A DNA stretch of 64,000 nt from Desulfobacula sp. (GTDB lineage Bacteria; Desulfobacterota; Desulfobacteria; Desulfobacterales; Desulfobacteraceae), in the NCBI GenBank assembly GCA_028280105.1, contig JANQML010000087.1, forward strand, positions 56,100 through 120,099. The letters are read 5' to 3'. The first letter of the stretch is position 1, and each line of letters starts with the position of its first letter. The notes under the pieces were generated by a model. The model saw nothing but the letters and a program-made list of their open reading frames with translations. It did not search any database and was not told where the DNA came from. Below are positions 17,595-26,664 of the stretch, piece by piece. A program made the translations under genes and the position numbers.

Positions 17595-18848
17595 ATGTCA
17601 AAATATCTAATAGACACAGACCCAGAAATTGCAGCCATCATTGAAAAGGAAAAAGAGCGCCAGGAAATCGGCCTTGAGCTGATCGCATCGGAAAACAGCG
17701 TCAGCAAGGCGGTTATGGATGCACAGGGAAGTGTCCTCACAAACAAGTATGCCGAAGGATATCCGGCCAAACGGTACTATGGCGGGTGTGACTTTGTCGA
17801 TGAGGCGGAAAACCTGGCCATGGACCGTGCGAGACAACTTTTCAAGGCCGAGTATGCCAATGTACAGGCGCATTCCGGCTCCGGAGCAAACATGGCAGCC
17901 ATGATGGCCGTGATTGAGCCGGGCGATACGGTTTTAGGCATGGATCTGGCCCATGGCGGACACTTAACACATGGCAGCCCGGTCAGCTTTTCCGGAAAAC
18001 TCTATCACTTCGTCCATTACGGTGTCTCTGAAAAGAGCTGCACCATTGATTACGACCAGGTGGCCGAGCTTGCAAAGGAACACAACCCCCGGATGATTAT
18101 TGCCGGTGCCAGCGCCTACCCCCGGATCATTGATTTTAACCGATTCGCCGAAATAGCCGACGCCTGCAATGCCGTTTTAATGGTGGACATGGCACATATC
18201 GCAGGGCTCGTGGCCACCGGGTTTCACCCCTCCCCCGTCCCGGTATCCGATATTGTCACCACGACCACACATAAAACCCTGAGAGGACCGAGGGGCGGAA
18301 TGATTCTGGCCAAATCCGAACTGGGCGGCAAAATCAACTCATCCATCTTTCCCGGTACCCAGGGCGGTCCGCTCATGCATGTGATTGCCGCCAAGGCAGT
18401 GGCCTTTAAAGAGGCCCTGTCCGATTCTTTCACGGATTATCAGAAAAATGTGGTCGCCAATGCCGCAGCCATGGCCGAGGCCTTTAATGAAAACGGGGTA
18501 AACATGGTCTCCGGGGGAACGGACAATCATCTGATACTTCTGGATCTCACCGAACTGAATATTACCGGCAAAGATGCGGAGCACCTGCTGGAAAAGGCAG
18601 GAATAACCGTAAACAAGAACGCCATCCCCTTTGAAACCCGCAGTCCATTTATCACCAGCGGTGTCCGCATCGGCACACCGGCCATCACCTCAAGAGGCAT
18701 CCGTGCGGAGCAGGCTCGAACCGTGGCCCGGATGATTTCTAACATTTTAAAACACCCGGATGACGATGCGGTTTTAAAGGAGAGTAAGCAGAGCGTTGCA
18801 GACCTTTGCAAACAATTTCCCCTCTACGCAGACGGAGACCGGGTATAA
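17595..18848 (+). CDS. glyA: Serine hydroxymethyltransferase
   Basis: PLP enzyme that interconverts serine and glycine and charges tetrahydrofolate with one-carbon units. The 417-residue length is standard. Family blocks: [10 protein letters not shown] (28-37), [34 protein letters not shown] and the PLP lysine K227 in [14 protein letters not shown]. The ATG follows AAAGGAC. It has its own promoter and a clear terminator, so it is monocistronic. Nothing unusual. Confidence 0.97.
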   Translation: MSKYLIDTDPEIAAIIEKEKERQEIGLELIASENSVSKAVMDAQGSVLTNKYAEGYPAKRYYGGCDFVDEAENLAMDRARQLFKAEYANVQAHSGSGANMAAMMAVIEPGDTVLGMDLAHGGHLTHGSPVSFSGKLYHFVHYGVSEKSCTIDYDQVAELAKEHNPRMIIAGASAYPRIIDFNRFAEIADACNAVLMVDMAHIAGLVATGFHPSPVPVSDIVTTTTHKTLRGPRGGMILAKSELGGKINSSIFPGTQGGPLMHVIAAKAVAFKEALSDSFTDYQKNVVANAAAMAEAFNENGVNMVSGGTDNHLILLDLTELNITGKDAEHLLEKAGITVNKNAIPFETRSPFITSGVRIGTPAITSRGIRAEQARTVARMISNILKHPDDDAVLKESKQSVADLCKQFPLYADGDRV

Positions 18849-18881
18849 AAAGGTCCGGTTGTTATCATACCGTATAAAAAA

Positions 18882-18914
18882 ACGGGGAATCCAGACCATC
18901 GATTCCCCGTTTTC
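18882..18914. terminator. Terminator between glyA and the TauE-type gene
   Basis: A perfect 10-bp stem (ACGGGGAATC / GATTCCCCGT) with a 9-nt loop is followed by TTTCAATTT on the plus strand. On the minus strand a T-run (from the A-run at about 18876-18881) follows, so it can end both convergent genes. The same stem recurs at 19804-19833. Confidence 0.85.
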
Positions 18915-18928
18915 AATTTCAATGCCCG

Positions 18929-19657
18929 TCACCTCAAAACCGACCAGATAATGCTGAGCCCCATGACGGCGAGGCCTAAAAACAGTATCTTCCGATATGA
19001 CTTCTCATTAAATGAAGCAGAGAGCCATATCCCCAGCTTGCTGCCCGCTATCACCGCCGGAGTTGCCGCAGCATAGGTAACAAGGACCGTGGATGTCATC
19101 TGGCCGTTCGCAGCCTTGGCACCGACAATGAAAACACCTGTGATGATGAATCCGGCACCCAGAATCCCTTTCACCGCTTTTGCCGGGCAACCGCTGTAGG
19201 CAATGTAAGCGGCAAGCGGGGGGCCGTTGAAGCCAAAGGCCATTCCCAGCGCCGAAGAGAGCATGCCGGCAAGATATCCCCAGGCTTTGCCGATGATCTG
19301 AACGCCGCCCCTGTCCATGCAGAGCCCCCAGACGGCATAACAGGCAATAAATGCACCCATGCCTGCCTTCAGATATCTTTCCGATATATATTCAAGAACA
19401 AAGATACTCAGAACCACACCGGGAATCGCACCGATAAAGATACCGCGTACATACTCCCACTCAATGTATTTTCGAAAGGTCCAGCCCACCTGGCAGTTGA
19501 GGGTTAAAACAATCAGGGTGCAACTGGGCACGGCAATGGAAAAATCGATAAACGGGGTAATGAGCGGCATGGCGATCATGGCTGCGCCAAAACCGGCCAC
19601 ACCGTTTATAAAACCGCCGGCAAACCATCCGAGTGAAATCAGTATCAACTCTGTCAT
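18929..19657 (-). CDS. TauE/SafE-family sulfite/sulfonate-type permease
   Basis: A polytopic inner-membrane exporter of the TauE/SafE (DUF81) family, linked elsewhere to export of sulfite, sulfoacetate or similar anions. About eight hydrophobic helices are seen. The first half has FAGGFINGVAGFGAAMIAMP and the second half the mirrored GMAFGFNGPPLAAYI, as usual for this internally duplicated family. I place the start at 19657, giving 242 residues, because it overlaps the stop of a small upstream ORF as ATGA. A start at 19681 would add eight residues. It is flanked by two terminators with the same stem. Substrate unknown; sulfite is plausible in a sulfate reducer. Confidence 0.85.
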   Translation of the reverse strand: MTELILISLGWFAGGFINGVAGFGAAMIAMPLITPFIDFSIAVPSCTLIVLTLNCQVGWTFRKYIEWEYVRGIFIGAIPGVVLSIFVLEYISERYLKAGMGAFIACYAVWGLCMDRGGVQIIGKAWGYLAGMLSSALGMAFGFNGPPLAAYIAYSGCPAKAVKGILGAGFIITGVFIVGAKAANGQMTSTVLVTYAAATPAVIAGSKLGIWLSASFNEKSYRKILFLGLAVMGLSIIWSVLR

Positions 19658-19749
19658 GCCCGATCCCTTTTCAGGCCGCATTTCAAAGAGAGTCGGTAAA
19701 AATCCATTCTCTTGTTGCTTTCACTTCTAACCCCGTTACAGAAATCCAT
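19654..19749 (-). CDS. Small ORF coupled to the TauE-type gene (31 aa)
   Basis: An ATG at 19749 follows a strong AAAGGAG ribosome binding site and encodes 31 residues (MDFCNGVRSESNKRMD...). Its TGA overlaps the ATG of the permease (19654-19657). The permease itself has a weaker binding site, so translation of the small ORF should feed it. It is basic, with two cysteines, and resembles no family I know. It may be a leader peptide or only a coupling device. Confidence 0.5.
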   Translation of the reverse strand: MDFCNGVRSESNKRMDFYRLSLKCGLKRDRA

Positions 19750-19803
19750 TGTTTCTCCTTTCATCAGCTTGCATAGCGCCGCACCCCCACACAGCGGCAT
19801 GCA

Positions 19804-19833
19804 AAACGGGGAATCATTCAAGATTCCCCGTTT
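19804..19833 (-). terminator. gdhA terminator
   Basis: A perfect 12-bp stem (AAACGGGGAATC / GATTCCCCGTTT), with a TTTT run on the minus strand, lies 88 bp past the gdhA stop. A second hairpin (ttgcat/atgcaa and gccgc/gcggc arms, 19769-19804) abuts it. The inner stem equals that of the terminator at 18882. Confidence 0.8.
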
Positions 19834-19872
19834 ATTATATTTTATACAAAAAATAAAGACGGTGTTGATCAA

Positions 19873-19892
19873 CCCGGATATTTCACGAATCG
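19873..19892 (-). repeat. Short dispersed motif R3, copy 1
   Basis: CCCGGATATTTCACGAATCG matches, in reverse complement, the motif at 37129-37148 exactly and is near-identical to parts of 44890-44940 and 54303-54331. It lies between gdhA and its terminator. Confidence 0.5.
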
Positions 19893-19920
19893 ATTTTACT
19901 TTAGTTGTTAGCCATTATGT

Positions 19921-21270
19921 CTAAACGATCCCCTGGTCCATCATGGCATCGGCCACTTTGACAAACCCCGCGATATTGGCGCCGTTCACATAGTTGCCCG
20001 GTGTGCCGTATTCCTCGGATGCGGACAAACAGTCCGAATGGATACTCTTCATGATGCCTTTGAGCTTGGTCTCCACCTCCTGCCTTGACCAGAGAATCCG
20101 CATGGAGTTCTGTGACATCTCAAGGCCGGATACGGCCACCCCGCCGGCATTGGCCGCTTTACCCGGCGCATAGAGGATGTTGTTGTCAAGAAAGATCTCC
20201 ACCCCGTCCGGTGTGGTGGGCATATTTGCCCCCTCACTGACAACCGTCACGCCGTTGTTTACCAGATTCTGAGCATCTTTCACCTGGATCTCGTTCTGGG
20301 TGGCGCTGGGAAAGGCACAGTCGGCTTTATGGGTCCACAACGGATTGGAATCGGCCGCGGGATCCAGTTCCGTGTAAACCGCCTCTTTATACTTGTCTGT
20401 ATACTCTTTGATCCTGGCCCGTTTGGCATTTTTCAAGTACATAACAAAATTGAGCTTTTGTTCGTCAATGCCGGTTTCATCATAGATATACCCGGATGAA
20501 TCGGAAAGCGTCACCACCCTGCCGCCCAACTGGTTGATCTTCTCCGTGGTGAACTGGGCCACATTGCCGGATCCTGATACCAGGCAGGTCTTGCCGTTGA
20601 GTGAATCGTTCTGAGTGGCCAGCATCTCATCGGCAAAAAAGACCGATCCATAGCCCGTGGCTTCAGGCCGGATCAGGCTGCCGCCCCAGTTCAGCCCCTT
20701 TCCGGTGAGAATTCCGGTAAATTCGTTTCGCAATTTTTTGTACATGCCGAACAGGTAACCGATCTCTCTGCCGCCCACGCCGATATCCCCGGCCGGGACA
20801 TCGGTATTGGGCCCCAGATGGCGAAAGAGTTCGGACATAAACGCCTGGCAAAACCGCATGACCTCATTGTCGGATTTTCCTTTTGGATCAAAATCGGAAC
20901 CGCCTTTCCCGCCGCCCATGGGGAGGCTGGTGAGCGCATTTTTAAAGACCTGTTCAAAGGCAAGGAATTTAAGGATCGAGAGGTTAACCGACGGATGGAA
21001 CCGCAAACCGCCTTTATACGGGCCAATGGCTGAATTCATCTGGATTCTGAACCCCCGGTTCACCCGCACGGTTCCCCGGTCATCCACCCACGGCACCCGA
21101 AACTGGATCACCCGGTCCGGCTCAATGACCCGTTCCATGATCCCGTTGTGCCGGTATTCGGGTCTTTTGTCCAAAACCGGTTTCACAGATTCGACGACTT
21201 CGGTGACTGCCTGATGGAACTCCTTTTCAAAGGGATCCCTTGCATTGACAATATCAAGTATTTCACCCAT
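19921..21270 (-). CDS. gdhA: NADP-type glutamate dehydrogenase
   Basis: Converts 2-oxoglutarate and ammonia to glutamate, a main route of ammonium assimilation. I chose the ATG at 21270 (449 residues, the usual size) because AGGAGAG precedes it; the upstream 39 residues in frame look noncoding. Motifs: GPYKGGLRFHPSVN, the catalytic lysine in PMGGGKGGSDFDPKG, DVPAGDIGVGGREIGYLFG, and the Rossmann part from GKTCLVSGSGNVA. The hexameric, bacterial GdhA subfamily is clear. A terminator follows. The upstream 472 bp contain repeat R1 copy C. Confidence 0.96.
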   Translation of the reverse strand: MGEILDIVNARDPFEKEFHQAVTEVVESVKPVLDKRPEYRHNGIMERVIEPDRVIQFRVPWVDDRGTVRVNRGFRIQMNSAIGPYKGGLRFHPSVNLSILKFLAFEQVFKNALTSLPMGGGKGGSDFDPKGKSDNEVMRFCQAFMSELFRHLGPNTDVPAGDIGVGGREIGYLFGMYKKLRNEFTGILTGKGLNWGGSLIRPEATGYGSVFFADEMLATQNDSLNGKTCLVSGSGNVAQFTTEKINQLGGRVVTLSDSSGYIYDETGIDEQKLNFVMYLKNAKRARIKEYTDKYKEAVYTELDPAADSNPLWTHKADCAFPSATQNEIQVKDAQNLVNNGVTVVSEGANMPTTPDGVEIFLDNNILYAPGKAANAGGVAVSGLEMSQNSMRILWSRQEVETKLKGIMKSIHSDCLSASEEYGTPGNYVNGANIAGFVKVADAMMDQGIV

Positions 21271-21452
21271 CTCTTCTCTCCTGTACCAATAGTGGTTGAT
21301 GCCAGATTTGATATATACACCGTTGCTTTTTGACGAAACAGGCCCTTTTCTGAAAGCTGCCGGACAGAGAAGGCCCCGGAAATGCACTGAAGATGCGATA
21401 CTGAACTATAAATACCATTTAAAAGCAGAAGACACAACCATAGTTGGACGCA

Positions 21453-21640
21453 CCCTGATCCACCATACGGCACCGCCTGCTATGTTGTCTGCGATCGTTC
21501 CTGCCTGCGGCGTATGAATGATACGCCTCACTCGTCACGCCTTGCCGTCTTGCATCCGGCACCTTGCTGATGGCCGGGCATGGTACGAAACCCATGACTC
21601 AAACCATACATATATACGAAAATTTGATGGTGGATTTGGG
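21453..21640 (-). repeat. Dispersed repeat R1, copy C
   Basis: The longest copy (188 bp), in the opposite orientation to copies A, B and E. Its ends are CCCTGATCCACCAT and the reverse complement of CCCAAATCCACCAT. The core (rc of GTGACGACTGAGG) is disrupted relative to copy B but recognisable. It occupies the gdhA upstream region between gdhA and DAHP synthase. Confidence 0.85.
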
Positions 21641-21652
21641 GCGCATTCATTA

Positions 21653-21677
21653 AAGTGACAATTTGCTAATTAAAAGG
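21653..21677. repeat. Short shared motif, copy 2
   Basis: Same 25-bp motif as at 13839-13863, with two differences. It lies between R1 copy C and the 3' end of the DAHP synthase gene. Confidence 0.4.
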
Positions 21678-21742
21678 GCCAAATAACAACCCGTCATTTG
21701 ACCCGTTTAAATTTGCATCCGTCAACAGATGTCAGGCCGGTA

Positions 21743-23089
21743 TCAATGCTTGATCATATCGGCGATCTGGAAGGCGACTTCAAGGCTCTGCTCTGCATTG
21801 AGCCGGGGATCACAGGATGTGTGATACCGGTGGTGAAGTTCGGCATCGTTTATGTTTCTGGCGCCGCCCACACATTCGGTGACGTTTTTCCCGGTCATCT
21901 CCAAATGGACCCCCCCCGGGATGGTTCCTTCAGCCCAGTGAATGTGAAAAAATGTCGTGATCTCTTCAAAAATATCATTAAAGTCTCTTGTTTTACGCCC
22001 GGATTCAGACGTATATGTATTGGCATGCATGGGGTCGCAACTCCATACAATATTAAATCCTTCTTTTTTCATCTCACGCAGCAACGGCGGCAATACGTTT
22101 CCCGCATTCTTGATTCCCAGTCGGGTGATCAGGGTCAGCCGGCCGGCTTCGTTCTCCGGATTAAGGGTTTCGATTAGCCTTTTGACATCATCGATCTCAC
22201 AGGTCGGCCCGATTTTAATCCCAATGGGATTGAGCACCCCTCTTAAAAACTCGACATGGGCCCCGTCCACCTGGCGGGTCCGTTCACCGATCCAGAGCAG
22301 ATGGGCGGAACAGTCATACCAGTCACCGGTGGTGGAATCCACACGGGTCATCGCCTCTTCATATCCCAGCAAGAGGGCTTCATGGGAGGTAAAAAACTGG
22401 GTTTGGATCACCTGGGGAATATCCGTGGGAATACCGATGGTATGCATAAATTTAATGGCCTGATCGATCTGTTTGGCCAGGCGGTCATAGGAACGGCCCA
22501 TGGGCGATTGTACCACAAACTCCTGGTTCCATGCCTGAACCCGGTGCAGGGCGGCATATCCGCCCCGGGTAAATGCCCGAAGCAAATTCAGCGTGGCAGC
22601 GGCCATGTAATATCCTTTGAGCATAAACTTGGGGTTGGGTATCCGGGCCTCTTTCACGGGGTCAATCCGATTGACCATGTCTCCCCGGTAAGACGGAATT
22701 TCAACACCGTCAACCCATTCCGTGTCTGACGACCGGGGTTTGGCAAACTGACCGGCAATCCGGCCCACCTTGATCACGGGTTTTCCGCCCGCATAGGTCA
22801 TGACAACCGACATCTGGAGCAGCACCTTTAAGGTTTCCCTGATATTGGGAGCCGTTACCTGTGTAAAATTTTCCGAACAATCACCGCCCTGGAGCATAAA
22901 GGCCTCTCCTCTGGACGCTTTGGCCAGCATCTCTTTCAGTGCGCGGATTTCACCGGCAAAGACCAGGGGCGGCAGCACGGATAAATCATCGATCACCTTC
23001 TCGTATTTTTCCGAATCCGGCCAATTGGGTTGTTGAAGGGCCGTATAGTCTTTCCAGCTTGTTTTTGTCCACTCTTTTGCGGTTGTCAT
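21743..23089 (-). CDS. Class II 3-deoxy-7-phosphoheptulonate (DAHP) synthase
   Basis: First enzyme of the shikimate pathway: joins phosphoenolpyruvate and erythrose-4-phosphate. The 448-residue sequence is the plant-like class II type. Landmarks: FMLQGGDCSENF (64-75), GGKPVIKVGRIAGQFAKPRS, SYRGDMVN, SPMGRSYDRLA, ISRLG-like LITRLGIKNAG, WSCDPMHANT and GGVHLEMTGKNVTECVGG. The ATG follows GAGAGAAG. It lacks the N-terminal plastid-type extension. It stands alone on the minus strand. Regulation is not evident. Confidence 0.95.
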   Translation of the reverse strand: MTTAKEWTKTSWKDYTALQQPNWPDSEKYEKVIDDLSVLPPLVFAGEIRALKEMLAKASRGEAFMLQGGDCSENFTQVTAPNIRETLKVLLQMSVVMTYAGGKPVIKVGRIAGQFAKPRSSDTEWVDGVEIPSYRGDMVNRIDPVKEARIPNPKFMLKGYYMAAATLNLLRAFTRGGYAALHRVQAWNQEFVVQSPMGRSYDRLAKQIDQAIKFMHTIGIPTDIPQVIQTQFFTSHEALLLGYEEAMTRVDSTTGDWYDCSAHLLWIGERTRQVDGAHVEFLRGVLNPIGIKIGPTCEIDDVKRLIETLNPENEAGRLTLITRLGIKNAGNVLPPLLREMKKEGFNIVWSCDPMHANTYTSESGRKTRDFNDIFEEITTFFHIHWAEGTIPGGVHLEMTGKNVTECVGGARNINDAELHHRYHTSCDPRLNAEQSLEVAFQIADMIKH

Positions 23090-23213
23090 ATTCTTCTCTC
23101 ATACTATTTACAATTAAAAGTTTACATTATACACCTAACAGCACTTATTTATAAAATCAACATTATAATAAAAATTGCACATATAAAATTAAGCAAATAG
23201 CGCTCAGCATCTT

Positions 23214-23975
23214 TTATTTTAAATAAGTGTCGTAAAATAACTTTAAAATAGTTAAAAAAACGACGATCAAAAAGAGAGGCCGAATAAGGCCGGCTCCTTT
23301 TTTTATCGCCAGGCTTGATCCGAGCCTGGCACCAATGATCTGACCGCCTGCCATACAGAGCCCCACGGAGTAAAGGACATTGTTACCAAGGATAAAGACG
23401 GCAAGCGCCACAATATTGCTGGTAAAATTCATGATCCGTGTCATTCCGGATGCTTTTTTTATGTTCAGCCCCAGAAAAAAAAGCAAGGCCGCCGTCCAGA
23501 AAGAGCCGGTTCCCGGGCCGAAAAACCCGTCATAGAACCCCAGTCCCAATCCGAATATAAAAAAAAACAGATGCCGGGGCAGTTTGGGGGAAGCCGCCCC
23601 GCCCGTCGGATCCTTTGTAAACAATGTATATAAAAAGACCACAAGCAGCAGAACCGGAACCAGGTCTTCGACAAAACCGGCTGACACCTGCTGAACACTC
23701 CAGGCGCCCAGCATGGCTCCAATCAATGTATATAAAATGCCGGCCCGGTTTTCATTGATTTTAACCACGCCCTTTTTAATATAATTATACGAGGCGGACA
23801 ATGTCCCGAAACTGCCCTGAAGCTTGTTTGTTCCCAGGGCGACCTCGGGGGGAAGGCCTACGGATAAAAGCACGGGCAGGGTTATCAGCCCGCCCCCGCC
23901 GGCGATGGCGTCCACAAACCCGGCAGCGATGCCTGTTAAAAACAAAAGTATATACAAAGAGAAGGAGAGATCCAT
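23214..23975 (-). CDS. TauE/SafE-family (YfcA-like) permease
   Basis: A 253-residue polytopic membrane protein of the TauE/SafE superfamily, YfcA branch. The signature AIAGGGGLITLPVLL followed by GLPPEVALGTNKLQGSFGT is near the N-terminus, and the mirrored GFYDGFFGPGTGSFW block in the middle. About eight transmembrane helices. Substrates of this branch are uncertain (sulfur-containing organic anions have been suggested for relatives). It is the second such permease in the window but only distantly like the first. Confidence 0.9.
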   Translation of the reverse strand: MDLSFSLYILLFLTGIAAGFVDAIAGGGGLITLPVLLSVGLPPEVALGTNKLQGSFGTLSASYNYIKKGVVKINENRAGILYTLIGAMLGAWSVQQVSAGFVEDLVPVLLLVVFLYTLFTKDPTGGAASPKLPRHLFFFIFGLGLGFYDGFFGPGTGSFWTAALLFFLGLNIKKASGMTRIMNFTSNIVALAVFILGNNVLYSVGLCMAGGQIIGARLGSSLAIKKGAGLIRPLFLIVVFLTILKLFYDTYLK

Positions 23976-24055
23976 TTTCGTATCCGCTCATTGAGATATT
24001 GAATAAAGAAAAGCCATATCAGTCTGTACGCTGTTTGTAAACCGTATCTTTACAG

Positions 24056-24169
24056 CCCTGATCAATCATACGGTCCCGCCTGCTGCCTTGCCTGCGGCAC
24101 CGTATGGTAGCCAGGGAAGGGGTGCAACACATGGCCCACATGCTAAAAAAATTTGATGGTGGATTTGGG
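24056..24169 (-). repeat. Dispersed repeat R1, copy D (internally deleted)
   Basis: About 114 bp, reverse orientation. One end is degraded (tcaatcat in place of tccaccat) and the core with GTGACGACTGAGG is missing, but the GGTACCGT-like arm, the GGTTGCACCCC-like arm and the ATGGTGGATTTGGG end remain. It sits between the YfcA-like gene and a YkgJ gene. Confidence 0.75.
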
Positions 24170-24244
24170 TACAAAAACCCGCTCAACAATGCGTACCATC
24201 AGACATGCTTGTTTATGAACCCGGTTTTCCCTTTTGTTCAGGGC

Positions 24245-24964
24245 TTACCTGGGGTGTCCTCTCCAAGTCGTTTCATTATCCGGCAGCGCCAGTACTTCCA
24301 GCAGGGACGGAATGAATCCGACCTGTTCATGAAACCGTCCCTGATGTTTGGCTGCCGCCGACAGCATGGTGGTGGCGACCTGAAAAATCCGATGAATCAC
24401 CGGACGCTGGGGCACCTGCCTGCCGTCCGCAAGGGATTGCCTGCAAATATTCACATCCGGCGAACTGAACCAGCGACAGGAGAGGGGCCGGTTTTCATAG
24501 ATCAGACACAGATGGTTTGTATCGAGAAAGACGCATACCGACCGGTTCAGAGGGGGCTGCCTTACCAGGACATCCCGGTTCATCCGGCTGATGAGGTGCT
24601 GCAAATCGATTTCTGAAACCGTTTTTTTTAAGTGCCCGGCCACATCAACAACCACCTGGGACGGGCATTCAATGGGAAAAGAACAACAGAAATGACACCC
24701 CTTGACACAGGCTACCGGGGACGAGTCGGGAAAATGACGGTTAAACACGGCAACGGCATCATCAATATGGCTGATGATGATTGCCAGGGCTGAAGATGCA
24801 TCCTCAATATCGGCAATATCGTTAAACATCTGCCGGCCCAAATCCATGAACAATTGCTCGTACTCACGGCCGATATCCGCCATTTTTTCGGCCACCTGAA
24901 CCACTTTTTTTTCATAAAAAACAAGTGCCCCGGCATCCTGACGGTCCTGTTCTGTCTCTTTCAT
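24245..24964 (-). CDS. YkgJ-family cysteine-cluster protein (second)
   Basis: A 239-residue YkgJ-type protein. The cysteine cluster is CVKGCHFCC followed by IEC (about 86-101), then CVFLDTNHLCLIYENRPLSCR (about 143-164). The N-terminal 80 residues are helical and probably a coiled coil; the C-terminus is family-specific. It likely binds a metal or Fe-S centre; function is not established. It is followed downstream by R1 copy D and lies 110 bp from the arfB gene on the same strand. Confidence 0.85.
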   Translation of the reverse strand: MKETEQDRQDAGALVFYEKKVVQVAEKMADIGREYEQLFMDLGRQMFNDIADIEDASSALAIIISHIDDAVAVFNRHFPDSSPVACVKGCHFCCSFPIECPSQVVVDVAGHLKKTVSEIDLQHLISRMNRDVLVRQPPLNRSVCVFLDTNHLCLIYENRPLSCRWFSSPDVNICRQSLADGRQVPQRPVIHRIFQVATTMLSAAAKHQGRFHEQVGFIPSLLEVLALPDNETTWRGHPR

Positions 24965-25074
24965 ACCTTTATCCTAACCTGTTACCTCTATTTGGGTTTT
25001 CTCCGGCTTCCATGCGTATGGCATCTGTGGCGGCTTGTTTTTTATTTCACCGGACATAAAGAAGCACCCCGATA

Positions 25075-25506
25075 TCAGTCATCCGTGTTTCCCAAAACCC
25101 GGCCCCGAAGTTTTTTCAGCCGGCTCCGTTTTGATTTATGGTCCAGGCGCTTTTTCATGGCGCTCTTTGTCGGTTGGGTGGGCCGTCTTTTCCGCTGGGT
25201 TTGAGTGGCGGTCATTATGAATCTTTTCAATCTTTCAAAGGCATCTTCACGGTTTTTATCCTGTGATCGAAACCGCTGGGCTTTTATAATGATCACCCCG
25301 TCTTTTGAGATCCGCTTATCGTTTTTTGCCAGCAGGGTTTCTTTAACGGCGTCAGGCAGGCGGGATGCCCGGATATCAAACCGGAGATGAACAGCGGTCG
25401 AAACCTTATTCACATTCTGCCCGCCCGCCCCCTGGGAACGGACCGCAGACCACCGGACCTCATCTTCACGTATCTCTATGGATTTAGACTTGTTCAAAGA
25501 TGCCAT
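25075..25506 (-). CDS. arfB: Ribosome-rescue peptidyl-tRNA hydrolase ArfB
   Basis: Releases nascent chains from ribosomes stalled on mRNAs lacking a stop codon. The 143-residue size, the GGQ motif (VRSQGAGGQNVNKVSTAVHL, about 22-41) and the long basic C-terminal tail that enters the mRNA channel (KRRPTQPTKSAMKKRLDHK) all fit ArfB/YaeJ and not a full release factor. It sits between a YkgJ gene and a sirtuin gene on the same strand with gaps of 50-110 bp. Confidence 0.95.
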   Translation of the reverse strand: MASLNKSKSIEIREDEVRWSAVRSQGAGGQNVNKVSTAVHLRFDIRASRLPDAVKETLLAKNDKRISKDGVIIIKAQRFRSQDKNREDAFERLKRFIMTATQTQRKRRPTQPTKSAMKKRLDHKSKRSRLKKLRGRVLGNTDD

Positions 25507-25557
25507 TTTATTGGTTTTTCAAACGGTTATCCGATTTAAACACCGGGCAGAGCCGGG

Positions 25558-26304
25558 TCACCGGTCAATAAATCCTGATAAAAACTCTCCCAAAGGTTGG
25601 TTGATTACCAGGTCGGCCAGATGATCCAGCGGGGTGTCTGACAGTGTAATGATCACAAGGGTGGCACCGGATTGTTGTGCCATAAGGGGATAGGTGGCTG
25701 CCGGCTGGACAACAAGCGTGGAACCGGCGGCAATGAAAAGGTCGCAGTTGCATGCCAACTGTTCAGCCCGGGACAGGTCTTCTCCGTTCAGACTCTGCCC
25801 GAAAGAGATGGTATTGGATTTAAGCAAGCCCCCACATCTTTCACATACCGGGCATGGGGCGGAAAGATCCAGGTGATCCATAAATCCGTCCGCAGGTTGC
25901 GTGTCTCCACAGTCAAGACAGATGATCTCCAGGCTGGTCCCATGGAGGTTGACAATCTGATCGGCCGGTATTCCGCTTTTTTCATGTAGCCCGTCAATGT
26001 TCTGTGTAATGAGCCCGGATAATCGCCCCGTCTTATGGAGATGGTAAAAAAAACGGTGGGCCGGTCCCGGCCGGGCCGGTTTTAAAGACGCCCACAGGGC
26101 CTGTTTTCTCGACCACTCTAATCGTCGTTTCTCTTCATCGGCGATAAACTCGTCCAGATAGACGGGTTGAAATTTTTCCCAGATTCCCCCCTGGCTCCGG
26201 TAATCGGCAATACCGGATTCCGTGCTGACCCCGGCACCGGTAAACCCGACGATCCGGCTGCTCGATTCAAGCATCTCCTGAAATTGTCCGGCCTCTTTTT
26301 TCAT
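25558..26304 (-). CDS. Sir2-family NAD-dependent protein deacylase
   Basis: Removes acyl groups from protein lysines, using NAD. The 248-residue protein has FTGAGVSTESGIADYRS (20-36), the NID motif with catalytic histidine (TQNIDGLHEKSG...LHGT), a four-cysteine zinc site (CLDC, then CPVCERCGG) and FIAAGSTLVVQPAA. The Y/R pair specific for desuccinylation is not clear, so I leave the acyl type open. The ATG follows AGGAGTG. It may be co-transcribed with arfB (51-bp gap). Confidence 0.93.
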   Translation of the reverse strand: MKKEAGQFQEMLESSSRIVGFTGAGVSTESGIADYRSQGGIWEKFQPVYLDEFIADEEKRRLEWSRKQALWASLKPARPGPAHRFFYHLHKTGRLSGLITQNIDGLHEKSGIPADQIVNLHGTSLEIICLDCGDTQPADGFMDHLDLSAPCPVCERCGGLLKSNTISFGQSLNGEDLSRAEQLACNCDLFIAAGSTLVVQPAATYPLMAQQSGATLVIITLSDTPLDHLADLVINQPLGEFLSGFIDR

Positions 26305-26450
26305 GTAACACTCCTGTAAGATATTTCTTTAAGCGTTTCTCTCTCTTTTACATTCATCATACTCTCATTTTTCAATGATGACCGGATGTCATTCAAATTA
26401 GCAAAAAAAGAAGGAAAAGCCAATCAAATGAAATATGCACACCCCCCGAC

Positions 26451-26633
26451 CCCAAATCCACCATCAAATTTTTGTTTAGCATGTACGCCATGGGTTGTAC
26501 CGCCTCCCTGGCCACCAGCAAGGTGTCGGATGCAAGGCGACAAGGCGTGACGACTGAGGGCGTATCAGCCATACTCCGCAGGGAGAAACAACCGCAGGCA
26601 ACGCAGCAGGGGGGACCGTATGGTGGATCAGGG
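26451..26633 (+). repeat. Dispersed repeat R1, copy E
   Basis: A full copy (183 bp) with ends CCCAAATCCACCAT and ATGGTGGATCAGGG and an intact core. It occupies half of the 360-bp gap between the sirtuin start and the 3' end of the large TPR gene, ending 32 bp from that stop. A spurious ORF inside encodes the same peptide style as in other copies. Confidence 0.88.
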
Positions 26634-26664
26634 GAGAGCCGAATTAGAGGGGATAAACCGTTAC

